The notes below the pieces were generated by a model, which saw only the letters and a program-made list of their open reading frames with translations, was not told the DNA's origin and did no database searches. From Candidatus Yanofskybacteria bacterium RIFCSPHIGHO2_01_FULL_41_21 (GTDB lineage: Bacteria; Patescibacteriota; Minisyncoccia; 2-02-FULL-40-12; GWA2-44-9), in the NCBI GenBank assembly GCA_001794025.1, contig MGJA01000010.1, forward strand, positions 26,288 through 71,334: a stretch of 45,047 bases of DNA. Reading direction: 5' to 3'. Below are positions 17,310 to 27,286 of this stretch, in pieces; within the stretch, counting starts at the first letter, position 1; every line of letters starts with the position of its first letter. Made by a program: the position numbers and the translations under genes.

Positions 17310-17381
17310 CAGCGCCACGGAGAATCGAACTCCGATTGACGGCTTGAAAAGCCGCTGTCCTAACCGTTAGACGATGGCGCC
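17310..17381 (-). tRNA. tRNA-Glu (anticodon UUC)
   Basis: GGCGCCATCGTCTAACGGTTAGGACAGCGGCTTTTCAAGCCGTCAATCGGAGTTCGATTCTCCGTGGCGCTG cloverleaf; loop CTTTTCA. Confidence 0.93.
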
Positions 17382-17451
17382 AAACAACAGAACTATTATC
17401 GCATAAAAGTTGAGGAATGACAATAAAAATGATAAGATCTAATCCTAATGG

Positions 17452-17590
17452 CCAGGTAGTGAATATCCGACTGGATTGTATCTAGCGCCGAATTTTACTA
17501 CTTCTCGGTTGATTAATTTATATCTTAATAATATTTGGTACTACGCATCCAGATACAATCTGAGGCGTATGTCGGATATCTACTACCTGG
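17452..17590 (+). repeat. 139-bp terminal-inverted-repeat element abutting the tsaD start codon (same family as 7267-7402)
   Basis: CCAGGTAGTGAATATCCGAC ... GTCGGATATCTACTACCTGG; inner stem GGATTGTATCT / AGATACAATC. Confidence 0.8.
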
Positions 17591-18721
<1,131 letters not shown>

Positions 18722-18751
18722 AAGTGGGATTTTGTAGTAATATAAATATAA

Positions 18752-20899
18752 ATGTCCGAAGAACTACCAAAGACCTACAATGCCGGTGAAGTAGAGGGTA
18801 AGATTTATAGACACTGGGAAGAGAGCGGTTTTTTTAATCCCGACAATCTGCCCGGGAAACGTGAAGAATCATTTTCAATTATTCTGCCTCCCCCAAATGT
18901 AACGGGTATTTTACATATGGGCAGTGCCCTAATGCTGGCCGTAGAAGACATCCTTATTCGTTACGCCCGAATGAGAGGGAAAAGAGCCCTTTGGGTTCCC
19001 GGTACTGACTCGGCAGCCATTGCCACTCAGACAAAAGTTGAAAAAGAAATTCAAAAAAAGGAGGGTAAAAATCGTCATGATCTGGGTCGTGAAGAACTTT
19101 TAAAGCGAATTGATAAATTCATTGAAGAAAACAAGACCACAATCCTGACTCAAATCAGGGCAATGGGAGCTTCGGTTGATTGGAGTCGCTATGCCTACAC
19201 AATGGATAATGCCCGTTATCGGGCGGTTATGACCGCGTTTATTAGAATGTACGAAGAAGGATTAATTTATCGCGGTAATCGTATTGTTAACTGGGACCCT
19301 AAAGGTCAAACGACCATTTCTGATGATGAAATTGTTTATGAGGAACGAAAAGCAAAGTTTTATACTTTTCGTTATACAAAGGACTTCCCTATTTCTATAT
19401 CTACTACCCGTCCTGAAACAAAGGTTGGTGACACAGCTGTAGCGGTCCATCCCGATGATCCACGATACAAAGAATATGTCGGCAAAGAATATGATTTAGA
19501 ATTTGTGGGTGTTCCTCTCCATATTAAAATTATCGCTGATAAATCAGTGGACCCGGAATTTGGCACTGGTGCCTTGGGGGTTACTCCAGCCCATTCAATG
19601 ATTGACTGGGAAATCGCGGAACGTCATGGTCTACCCGTGAAACAAGTTATCAATGAATATGCCCGCATGACGGTGGGTGGAGACAATTTATTGGATAAAA
19701 AAGTAGCCGAGGCAAGAGAATTTATTGTTCAGTGGCTTGAAGATAATAATCTTTTGGAGAAGACAGAGGAAATAACTCAAAACATCAGTACCGCTGAAAG
19801 AACCGGTGGTATTATTGAACCGCTTCCAAAACTTCAGTGGTTTGTGAATGTTAATAAAGAAATTCCCGGTCGTGGTAAAACACTCAAAGATATTATGCGC
19901 GACCCGGTTGCCAATAATGAAATCAGAATAATCCCCAATCATTCTACAAAAACATACTTCCATTGGATTGATAATCTCCGGGACTGGTGTATCAGTCGGC
20001 AAATTTGGTTCGGACATAGAATTCCAATTTGGTATCGTGGCGAAGAAATAAAATGCGGTCTAGAAAAACCGGAAGGTGAAGGATGGGAACAAGATCCCGA
20101 CGTATTAGATACGTGGTTTTCTTCGGCCCTTTGGACTTTTTCCACCCTTGGCTGGCCCGATGAAACACCGGATCTTTTGTCATACCATCCAACCACGGTT
20201 CTTGAAACCGGGTACGACATTTTATTTTTCTGGGTTGCCCGAATGATTATGATGAGCGGTCTTCATCTTAAACAAATCCCTTTTAAGACAGTGTACCTGC
20301 ATGGATTAGTACGAGATGAACAAGGAAGAAAAATATCAAAGTCATTAGGAAACAATCTGGATCCTTTGGAAATGATCGCCAAGTATGGAGCTGATTCGGT
20401 TCGGATGTCACTAATCATCGGCACCGCCGCCGGAACAGACAGTAAAATATCGGAACCAAAGATTAAGGGATATCGAAATTTCTCCACAAAACTTTGGAAC
20501 ATATCTCGCTTTGTCCTTATGAGCATTCCTGATCCAATAGAATTAGAAAAAATATCATTAGTACCCGAAGACCAAAAGTTATTGGACGAACTTTCAATTA
20601 TTGCCAAAGATATTACCAAGGATATGGAAGAGTTTAGATTTTATCTGGCCGGTGAAAAAATCTACCATTATATCTGGCATACTTTTGCCGACAAAATTAT
20701 TGAAGAAAGCAAAACAAAACTTGCAAGTGAAAATCCGGATATTAAGACATCAGCCCAACGAATGTTACTTGAAATACTTATCACCTGTCTTAAACTTCTC
20801 CACCCATTTATGCCTTTCGTTACCGAAGAAATTTATTCTAAACTACCCATCACCAACAAAAAGTTGTTGATGATTGAGACCTGGCCGAGTATACTGTAA
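18752..20899 (+). CDS. valS: Valyl-tRNA synthetase (short form)
   Basis: 'IILPPPNVTGILHMGSALMLAVEDILIRYARMRGKRALWVPGTDSAAIATQ', 'GRKISKSLGNNLDPLEMI'. Confidence 0.93.
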   Translation: MSEELPKTYNAGEVEGKIYRHWEESGFFNPDNLPGKREESFSIILPPPNVTGILHMGSALMLAVEDILIRYARMRGKRALWVPGTDSAAIATQTKVEKEIQKKEGKNRHDLGREELLKRIDKFIEENKTTILTQIRAMGASVDWSRYAYTMDNARYRAVMTAFIRMYEEGLIYRGNRIVNWDPKGQTTISDDEIVYEERKAKFYTFRYTKDFPISISTTRPETKVGDTAVAVHPDDPRYKEYVGKEYDLEFVGVPLHIKIIADKSVDPEFGTGALGVTPAHSMIDWEIAERHGLPVKQVINEYARMTVGGDNLLDKKVAEAREFIVQWLEDNNLLEKTEEITQNISTAERTGGIIEPLPKLQWFVNVNKEIPGRGKTLKDIMRDPVANNEIRIIPNHSTKTYFHWIDNLRDWCISRQIWFGHRIPIWYRGEEIKCGLEKPEGEGWEQDPDVLDTWFSSALWTFSTLGWPDETPDLLSYHPTTVLETGYDILFFWVARMIMMSGLHLKQIPFKTVYLHGLVRDEQGRKISKSLGNNLDPLEMIAKYGADSVRMSLIIGTAAGTDSKISEPKIKGYRNFSTKLWNISRFVLMSIPDPIELEKISLVPEDQKLLDELSIIAKDITKDMEEFRFYLAGEKIYHYIWHTFADKIIEESKTKLASENPDIKTSAQRMLLEILITCLKLLHPFMPFVTEEIYSKLPITNKKLLMIETWPSIL

Positions 20900-20902
20900 G
20901 TA

Positions 20903-21661
20903 ATGTCTCTCATGACTGCCGGTTTACTTGTCGCCCTTGGTCTTCTGCCCAGTTTGATCTGGATGTTTTTCTTTTACCGTCAGGACTGTCATCCAGAACC
21001 AAAATATCTCATCACCAAGACATTTTTGATGGGAATCATAATCTCTCCCCTTGCGGTACTCCTTCAATTGGGATTTAAACAAATTGATTCTTGGACACCC
21101 TTCAATACCTTAATCGCTCAAGGGTCATTGTTTTTTCTGTGGGCCGCCTTCGCCGAAGAATTTATAAAATATTATGCGGTTCGAACAATTGCCCTCACTG
21201 ATTCGGCTTTTGATGAACCGGTTGATGCCGTAATTTATATGATAGTAGCTGGTCTTGGATTTGCAGCAATTGAAAATATCCTTTACCTCTTTACATCTAT
21301 TGTCAGTAATGGAACCCAAACAACCTTGCTCCTTTGGGGTATGCGTTCGGTTGGTGCCACTCTTCTCCACGCTTTATCATCAGGTATTATCGGTTATTTT
21401 TTGGCTCTATCTTGGTTCTTCCAAAATCATCGCAAAAAATTACTTTTTGTCGGATTGGCTGTTGGAACATTATTCCACTTCTCATTCAATGCTTTTTTGG
21501 CCAATGCCGATAACCAATTCCGAGGATTAATGTTATCGGTTGGCCTCCTGTGCGTAATGGCGTTTCTTGTTTTCTTGTTGTTTGTTAAAATAAAGGAAAG
21601 GTCTTCAAGCGCTATTCCTCGTTTATCAGTGGCAACCGAAAAAGAAATATCATCTGCATAA
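20903..21661 (+). CDS. PrsW-family intramembrane metalloprotease
   Basis: Multi-TM; 'WAAFAEEFIKYYAVR', 'FDEPVDAVIYMIVAGLGFAAIENILYL'. Confidence 0.85.
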   Translation: MSLMTAGLLVALGLLPSLIWMFFFYRQDCHPEPKYLITKTFLMGIIISPLAVLLQLGFKQIDSWTPFNTLIAQGSLFFLWAAFAEEFIKYYAVRTIALTDSAFDEPVDAVIYMIVAGLGFAAIENILYLFTSIVSNGTQTTLLLWGMRSVGATLLHALSSGIIGYFLALSWFFQNHRKKLLFVGLAVGTLFHFSFNAFLANADNQFRGLMLSVGLLCVMAFLVFLLFVKIKERSSSAIPRLSVATEKEISSA

Positions 21662-21663
21662 CC

Positions 21664-21779
21664 CATCCCGTTAGAAATGAACCCTACGGGTATATATATG
21701 AAAATCAATAATATAAAAATGATTGTAACTAGCCACCACCCCAAGACGGTGGACGGTTTGCTACATTTCTAACGGGATG
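21664..21779 (+). repeat. 116-bp inverted-repeat leader containing the hsp20 start codon (CCCGTTAGA family)
   Basis: CATCCCGTTAGAAAT / ATTTCTAACGGGATG, 15-bp perfect arms; internal CCACC...GGTGG hairpin shared with 36731 element. Confidence 0.8.
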
Positions 21780-22190
21780 CAGGACTTTTTTCCAGACGAT
21801 AATCAAGATTCCATGTATCCCGTTTCACTGACGGTAAGCAAGAAAGATGCCAAAACAAAAGACGAAGGTCATTTGACCGTTGACGTTTATCAGACCGACG
21901 ATGATATTGTTATCCGCTCAACCATTGCTGGAGCCAAAATAGAAGATATAGATATCCAGGTTACCCAAGACATGATTACCGTTAAAGGCACACGTAGGGC
22001 TGAGGAGCAAATCAATGCTGAAAGTTTTTTTCATCGTGAACTTTATTGGGGCGCATTCTCACGAGCTATCATTCTCCCCGTGGATGTTGACCCTGAAGGT
22101 GCTAAAGCCAGTTATAAAAATGGTATTCTGACTGTTCGCCTCCCTAAACTAGAAAAAAATCGGACCAAAAAACTTAAAATATCCGGCTGA
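21777..22190 (+). CDS. Hsp20/alpha-crystallin family small heat shock protein
   Basis: 'LTVDVYQTDDDIVIRSTIAGAKIEDIDIQVTQDMITVKGTR...YWGAFSRAIILPVDVDPEGAKASYKNGILTVRLPK'. Confidence 0.93.
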   Translation: MQDFFPDDNQDSMYPVSLTVSKKDAKTKDEGHLTVDVYQTDDDIVIRSTIAGAKIEDIDIQVTQDMITVKGTRRAEEQINAESFFHRELYWGAFSRAIILPVDVDPEGAKASYKNGILTVRLPKLEKNRTKKLKISG

Positions 22191-22198
22191 TTCCTCAA

Positions 22199-23362
22199 AT
22201 GTTTCGCTCACCCTCTTTTAGAACTCTCATCTCCCGGCTCATAATCGCCGGGGCTGTTATCCTCATCGGCTTTCCGCTTGGGATGCTCGCCTATCTTCGT
22301 ACCCTTGCTCCCCCACCGCCTGTACCGGTTAAAAATATCGCGTCACTTGTTGAACAATCTTCAAGTCACGATACGACCATAATTGTCGGTAATAAAAAAT
22401 TTGTTATTAAAAAAGGTACGGTAGCCAACTGGACAGAATCATATACCCGCAACTATACGGGTGAAAAAGACGTCCGCTTTACTGATGCCATTGCTGACTA
22501 TGTTTCCAAGTTGGCCAAAACTGCAAACCGGGTTCCTGTTGATGCTAAGTTTACTATCAATGATGGCAAGGCCATTATTTTGACGCCGGCTCAAAATGGC
22601 CAAGAACTCAATGTTCTTACCGCCACAACAGAACTTCGCCAAGGTCTCCTCGCCAATAAGTCGGAAGTAGAACTTGCACTAGAAATTACCGAACCGGCGA
22701 TAACAGAAGAAAAAATAAGCTCCCTTGGTATTAATGACCGTCTTGCTATTGGTGAGTCCAATTTTACCGGCTCAACTACCGCCCGAATTCAAAATATTAA
22801 GGTTTCTTCAAAAAAATACAACGGCTTTATTATTAAACCCAATGAAACATTCTCTTTCAATACCATTCTCGGCGATGTGGTCGCTTCTACTGGCTATGCT
22901 CCGGAAAAAGTTATTAAGAATGGCCAAATTATGTATGAATACGGCGGGGGTATTTGTCAGGTCTCAACCACGCTTTTCCGAGCCGCTATTATGGCCGGTT
23001 TCCCCATTGTTGAACGTAAGCCCCACGCCTTTCCTGTTCATTATTATGAACCCCAAGGATTTGATGCCACTATTTATCCCGGCTCAAGTGATCTGAGATT
23101 TATAAATGATACTGCCGGTCCAGTTCTTATCCAAACCCATATCGTTGGCAAAAATATATATTTTGAGATATATGGCAAGAGTGACGGCAGAACAGTAACC
23201 ATGAACGGACCATATCAATACGATATCCAACCGAACGGCGCCATGAAGGCCTATTTCACCCGCACAATTAGTTTCGCCGATGGCGCCAGCACCAGTAAAA
23301 CCTTTTATTCAAACTACAGATCGCCAGCACTATATCCCACCGAACCGAATCCTTACCAATAA
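22199..23362 (+). CDS. VanW family protein
   Basis: 'GFIIKPNETFSFNTILGDVVASTGYAPEKVI', 'YGGGICQVSTTLFRAAIMAGFPIVERKPHAFPVHYYEPQGFDATIYPGSSDLRF'. Confidence 0.92.
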   Translation: MFRSPSFRTLISRLIIAGAVILIGFPLGMLAYLRTLAPPPPVPVKNIASLVEQSSSHDTTIIVGNKKFVIKKGTVANWTESYTRNYTGEKDVRFTDAIADYVSKLAKTANRVPVDAKFTINDGKAIILTPAQNGQELNVLTATTELRQGLLANKSEVELALEITEPAITEEKISSLGINDRLAIGESNFTGSTTARIQNIKVSSKKYNGFIIKPNETFSFNTILGDVVASTGYAPEKVIKNGQIMYEYGGGICQVSTTLFRAAIMAGFPIVERKPHAFPVHYYEPQGFDATIYPGSSDLRFINDTAGPVLIQTHIVGKNIYFEIYGKSDGRTVTMNGPYQYDIQPNGAMKAYFTRTISFADGASTSKTFYSNYRSPALYPTEPNPYQ

Positions 23363-23370
23363 ATAAAATA

Positions 23371-23422
23371 GAACTTTACCCGCACCTACTGGTGCAGGGC
23401 ACTGCACTCCTCTTTAGTCGCT
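23371..23422 (-). repeat. 52-nt trailer element behind tRNA-Leu(UAG), homologous to 40233-40284
   Basis: AGCGACTAAAGAGGAGTGCAGTGCCCTGCACCAGTAGGTGCGGGTAAAGTTC (minus strand). Confidence 0.75.
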
Positions 23423-23507
23423 TGGTGCCCTCGAGAGGATTTGCACCCCTACGCCTTTCGGCACCGCCTCCTAAGGGCGGCGTGTCTGCTAGTTTCACCA
23501 CGAGGGC
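23423..23507 (-). tRNA. tRNA-Leu (anticodon UAG), CCA encoded
   Basis: GCCCTCGTGGTGAAACTAGCAGACACGCCGCCCTTAGGAGGCGGTGCCGAAAGGCGTAGGGGTGCAAATCCTCTCGAGGGCACCA. Confidence 0.93.
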
Positions 23508-23593
23508 AATATTCTTTTTTTACTTTTGGCTTATTACTTATACCTTTTGTCATAGTGTACCGATTTTCTGTCTTTTTTTCAATCAAGCATAAA

Positions 23594-23626
23594 ATCCGTC
23601 GAGCTAAGCTCGACGGATTTTAACTT
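23594..23626. terminator. Bidirectional terminator hairpin
   Basis: AAAATCCGTCGAGC-TAA-GCTCGACGGATTTT. Confidence 0.8.
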
Positions 23627-23665
23627 ACGCATGCGTAACTAACTCGCTAAAGGACAGTCAAGAAC

Positions 23666-23965
23666 TTAACCTCTGAAAGTAATAACGTATCCGATTGTTT
23701 GTAAGATAATACCGACAGCCAACACAATCGCTGCTCCAACAATACCATTCCAAACAATCTTTTTTGCTTCGGCCGGGTCAGATGCCATCATCCAACGAAT
23801 ACCGCCATAAACAATAACTATAACGGCGATAACCATACTGGCAACAATCAAGAATTGGGCAACTGAAGTAAGGATATTCTGAATTGCTGGAAGCGTTATT
23901 GCTGACCCACCCACAATAGGAGTTGGCGCAACAATCGCTAATTTTTGTAATTTATTCATAGCCAC
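23666..23965 (-). CDS. TrbC/VirB2-like (T4SS pilin-like) small membrane protein
   Basis: Two TM segments: 'ILTSVAQFLIVASMVIAVIVIVYGGIRWMMASDPAEAKKIVWNGIVGAAIVLAVGIILQTIGYVI'. Confidence 0.75.
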   Translation of the reverse strand: MAMNKLQKLAIVAPTPIVGGSAITLPAIQNILTSVAQFLIVASMVIAVIVIVYGGIRWMMASDPAEAKKIVWNGIVGAAIVLAVGIILQTIGYVITFRG

Positions 23966-24017
23966 CCCCTTTCATATAATTATAAATTTTCATTTATTAA
24001 TTTTGACTGGTTACTAT

Positions 24018-24404
24018 TTACGGAATTATACAAATTCCCCAAAAACTTATCTGACAAAAGAATGTACCATCCACTATTGAATACACGGTGGCCAGGATCA
24101 CACCAGTCGCCAAGATCACACCCGCACCAATCGTGGCATGTTTCAGCCGTAACAGCCCGTTCGTGAACTTGCTTGGATTGGCCTGAGCCATCATCGTCAT
24201 TATACCACTCAAAACAATAAAAATCACGGCCAAAATCATGCTTGTTATAATCATAAACTGGGCGATATTGGTAACAATAACGGTTATAACATCTGTGGTA
24301 ATTGGATTTCCAGCTGGCAAGTTAGCAAGAGCTGAAGTTGCCATAAAAATAATCAATAAGACGGCCGGAATTGCAAAAAAATATTTTTTTAACTTTTTAA
24401 TCAT
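24018..24404 (-). CDS. TrbC/VirB2-like (T4SS pilin-like) membrane protein with signal peptide
   Basis: 'MIKKLKKYFFAIPAVLLIIFMATSALA...TNIAQFMIITSMILAVIFIVLSGIMTMMAQANPSKFTNGLLRLKHATIGAGVILATGVI'. Confidence 0.72.
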   Translation of the reverse strand: MIKKLKKYFFAIPAVLLIIFMATSALANLPAGNPITTDVITVIVTNIAQFMIITSMILAVIFIVLSGIMTMMAQANPSKFTNGLLRLKHATIGAGVILATGVILATVYSIVDGTFFCQISFWGICIIP

Positions 24405-24406
24405 TG

Positions 24407-24832
24407 TTATGGCGTATTTGGGCAACTAAGTGGTGTGTAATCCAGCCAAGATGTAGTACTTGGACCGGTATCGGCACTGCTGATTGCATTACCCACTGTC
24501 GCGATAATCGTATAAGCACCCAAAACCACAATCATACCCACCACGGCGTAACCCAAACTCTTTCTGGCAGTTGTAAATTTTGTTTCATTTCCTTGAGCAG
24601 CCATCATCTGAAATCCATACCAAACAATCATCACCACCATAACTATGGTTACAAAGCGGGTACTCCAACAGGCCAGACCGGTTACAATTCCAAATAAACT
24701 TTGAATCGTCAGATTAATACCCGGCGCATTTTGAAGGCCTCCACCAACAGTAGATGTGGCCGCCATCATCGGCACCGCCGGTAAAAACAATCCCCCCATC
24801 CCCGAAAATAACTGTATAAGATATTTTTTCAT
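24407..24832 (-). CDS. TrbC/VirB2-like (T4SS pilin-like) membrane protein
   Basis: 'GLACWSTRFVTIVMVVMIVWYGFQMMAAQGNETKFTTARKSLGYAVVGMIVVLGAYTIIATVGNAI'. Confidence 0.72.
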   Translation of the reverse strand: MKKYLIQLFSGMGGLFLPAVPMMAATSTVGGGLQNAPGINLTIQSLFGIVTGLACWSTRFVTIVMVVMIVWYGFQMMAAQGNETKFTTARKSLGYAVVGMIVVLGAYTIIATVGNAISSADTGPSTTSWLDYTPLSCPNTP

Positions 24833-25112
24833 CCCGTTAGAGCCAGGAAGCGCTTAATCCTGTTTTGGATATAACGCTTGCCCATGCCAGTTTTAAGATA
24901 CACTTCTCTATCTCGTGCATCTGTTTTATTAATACACATTTCATAATATATTAGTTCAAATGGGCCTCTTCCTTTCGTCTACGAAGTATACTTTCCGTCG
25001 TTGTGTTCCTGAAAGCGCTTCCGTAAATCCACCGTAAACCCTGTATACCAACGTTTATCTTTAGTACTTTGTATAATATAGACATAGTAGCATGTCATGG
25101 CTCTAACGGGAT
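24830..25112 (-). repeat. Inverted repeat (CCCGTTAGA family) enclosing a GIY-YIG gene relic
   Basis: ATCCCGTTAGAGCC ... GGCTCTAACGGGAT; the distal arm holds the ATG of the 24832 gene. Confidence 0.75.
24838..25098 (-). pseudogene. GIY-YIG nuclease superfamily, interrupted by one in-frame TAG
   Basis: 'MTCYYVYIIQSTKDKRWYTGFTVDLRKRFQEHNDGKYTS*TKGRGPFELIYYEMCINKTDARDREVYLKTGMGKRYIQNRIKRFLALTG', same frame on both sides of the stop. Confidence 0.8.
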
Positions 25113-25118
25113 TCATGG

Positions 25119-26564
25119 TTAATTGCAAATAGTCGGATCGGCTGTGCATGATACTCCCGGCTTGTTCGTACAGAACCCGTTTACGCACAACGATTGGGTC
25201 GGTGGCGGATTGGTTCCACCAAGTTCAATAACGCTGATAATCAAACTTATGAATCCTTTGCCGATGAATATAATCGCTAGACCCATAACAGTGTACTTGA
25301 GAATATCTCTCCCTTTTTGAAAGTTAGCCGGTACCGGCCCGGCTGTCAACATTAAGAAACCCGCATACATAATCCAAAGCACCGCCAACGGCACGGAAAT
25401 ATAAATAATCCATTGAGTGACAATGTCTATAACATCAAACAAATCATTCGGTCCGCCCGCCAGTGGATTATCAATTGAAAACGTAAAAGATTGCGCTTCT
25501 GTCGCCGCAGTGCATTGATAATCACAATAGGAATTAGTATATGTCCCGCTTGTATCTGCAGTACATGCATTATTTACGCACTTGTATTTAGTTCCACTAC
25601 CAGGAGGTGTAACGGCATCAATGAGAGCGCCGCCGGTATGATCCTTGCAAACCACCTGACAATCAGAGTGGGTCAGAGGGTCTGATATGATATTACCGCC
25701 ACCGCCAATATATCCATCAGCACAATGGCATGGTTTTGGGTTTATACTTGAATAACAATTAAGACAGCCGTTTTGCGAACCATAAACTATTTCTTGTCTT
25801 GAGCTTTCTACATTCTGACCGCCGGCCCCGGCATAAGCTACAAAATAAAACTGAAACGTATTCGCATTTACACTAGGAGAACCCACGTTCCATCTTGTTG
25901 ACAATGAACCATCTGCTCTCCAAACCACATCAGCAACAGTTCCGGCTGAATTAAATGTGCCTTGGACTTGGGCAAGAATTGGATCTACTCCCGTCACATC
26001 GTCATAAATGACATAATTGACCCCATTATTTGAACAACCAGTGCCAGAAACTTTCATATGCAAAGGTGATCCCATTATTGCTACCCCACTAAAGAGTGTG
26101 CTCCATTGGGCAGACGTTAATGTGCAGCTACCGCCAGTAGCGGTTAACTTTACAGTTAAATTAGGAGAGGTTATCTGGTTACTTGAACCATCTTGAGCTT
26201 TGATTTTCAGATAAACTGTTTGGTCGCCACTACGTCCTGAAAAATCTGAAGCGCTAAATGATGTCTGAAAAGAAATATTGCCTCCACCGCCAGTGGTTGC
26301 TGTAACCGTCAAAGTTCTAATACGAAAATCAACCCCGCTTTTTCCATAGACCTCTACAGTAAAAACCTGGCTATCACAACCGGTATTCCCCCCGAGTGTA
26401 TATGGGACATTCTCTCCGAGAGTAATGGTGTCTTTACCCCACGTTCCAGTGCCTCCGCCGCTACTAAGAACACAGGCAGCACTGACATTATTTTTGGGGA
26501 AAAATAAAAATACTGCTAAAGCGCCAATGATCAATAAGAATCTTAAAAACTTCATTGGTTTCAT
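25119..26564 (-). CDS. Secreted Cys-rich protein with C-terminal T4SS-pilin-like TM domain
   Basis: Signal peptide 'FLRFLLIIGALAVFLFFPKNNVSAAC', Cys module 'YKCVNNACTADTSGTYTNSYCDYQC', TM pair 'VIDIVTQWIIYISVPLAVLWIMYAGFLMLTAGPVPANFQKGRDILKYTVMGLAIIFIGKGFISLI'. Confidence 0.75.
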   Translation of the reverse strand: MKPMKFLRFLLIIGALAVFLFFPKNNVSAACVLSSGGGTGTWGKDTITLGENVPYTLGGNTGCDSQVFTVEVYGKSGVDFRIRTLTVTATTGGGGNISFQTSFSASDFSGRSGDQTVYLKIKAQDGSSNQITSPNLTVKLTATGGSCTLTSAQWSTLFSGVAIMGSPLHMKVSGTGCSNNGVNYVIYDDVTGVDPILAQVQGTFNSAGTVADVVWRADGSLSTRWNVGSPSVNANTFQFYFVAYAGAGGQNVESSRQEIVYGSQNGCLNCYSSINPKPCHCADGYIGGGGNIISDPLTHSDCQVVCKDHTGGALIDAVTPPGSGTKYKCVNNACTADTSGTYTNSYCDYQCTAATEAQSFTFSIDNPLAGGPNDLFDVIDIVTQWIIYISVPLAVLWIMYAGFLMLTAGPVPANFQKGRDILKYTVMGLAIIFIGKGFISLIISVIELGGTNPPPTQSLCVNGFCTNKPGVSCTADPTICN

Positions 26565-27286
26565 TATATCGGATTTTGTGGATTAGGGGGAGGCGGTGTA
26601 TCAACATTATTTGGAGGTGTGCCCGCCCGACCGGACGACGCCGGTCGTTCGGGCGGGGGTAAAGAAGTAGTATTTTTGCGTCGTTTGAAGAACCACCAAG
26701 CCAGACCGGCTAGTATCAATCCGCCTAGAGTGTAGAGGATACCGGACCAGAGTCCATTTGATCCACCAGTCGACGGAGTCGGTGTCGCGGTTGGTGGAAC
26801 GGGCAATGATTGTTTGCAATCTTTGGGACAACTTAATGAATCCTCGCCCCGATCGGCGTTACAAACACCGTCATCATCACAAAATGAACTGTCGCTAACC
26901 GGAATGGTTAAGATCGGTTGGTTTTGAGAATCATAAAATATAACTTTCTGGCCATCGGCGACATATGGCGCTTTGACCGAAATTTTTCCTTTCATGAAAT
27001 TAACATCGCCTTGTTTTGGGTCAAATATGAAATGGTCCGCAATCTCACCGAGCACATTAATAATCTCCCCCCGATATGGAAACTGGGTTGTAAGTGGACC
27101 CTGAATAAATTCTTCACTTATAATATCATATTTAAATTGAAAATCCCGATCAGCATTCAACTGGCCGTTGTCATAATAGAGGTGGAATAGATACTCCGCC
27201 TTCGGAATTTGTTTATCAGCTATTCCTTCGGCACCCACTACCAGCGGGACTAGTATTAATGATATAAGTAATATTTTTTTAATCAT
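26564..27286 (-). CDS. Secreted, C-terminally membrane-anchored protein with dockerin-like/Ca-binding Cys motif
   Basis: Signal 'MIKKILLISLILVPLVVGAEG', 'CDDDGVCNADRGEDSLSCPKDC', C-terminal TM 'GLWSGILYTLGGLILAGLAWWFFKRRK'. Confidence 0.7.
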   Translation of the reverse strand: MIKKILLISLILVPLVVGAEGIADKQIPKAEYLFHLYYDNGQLNADRDFQFKYDIISEEFIQGPLTTQFPYRGEIINVLGEIADHFIFDPKQGDVNFMKGKISVKAPYVADGQKVIFYDSQNQPILTIPVSDSSFCDDDGVCNADRGEDSLSCPKDCKQSLPVPPTATPTPSTGGSNGLWSGILYTLGGLILAGLAWWFFKRRKNTTSLPPPERPASSGRAGTPPNNVDTPPPPNPQNPI

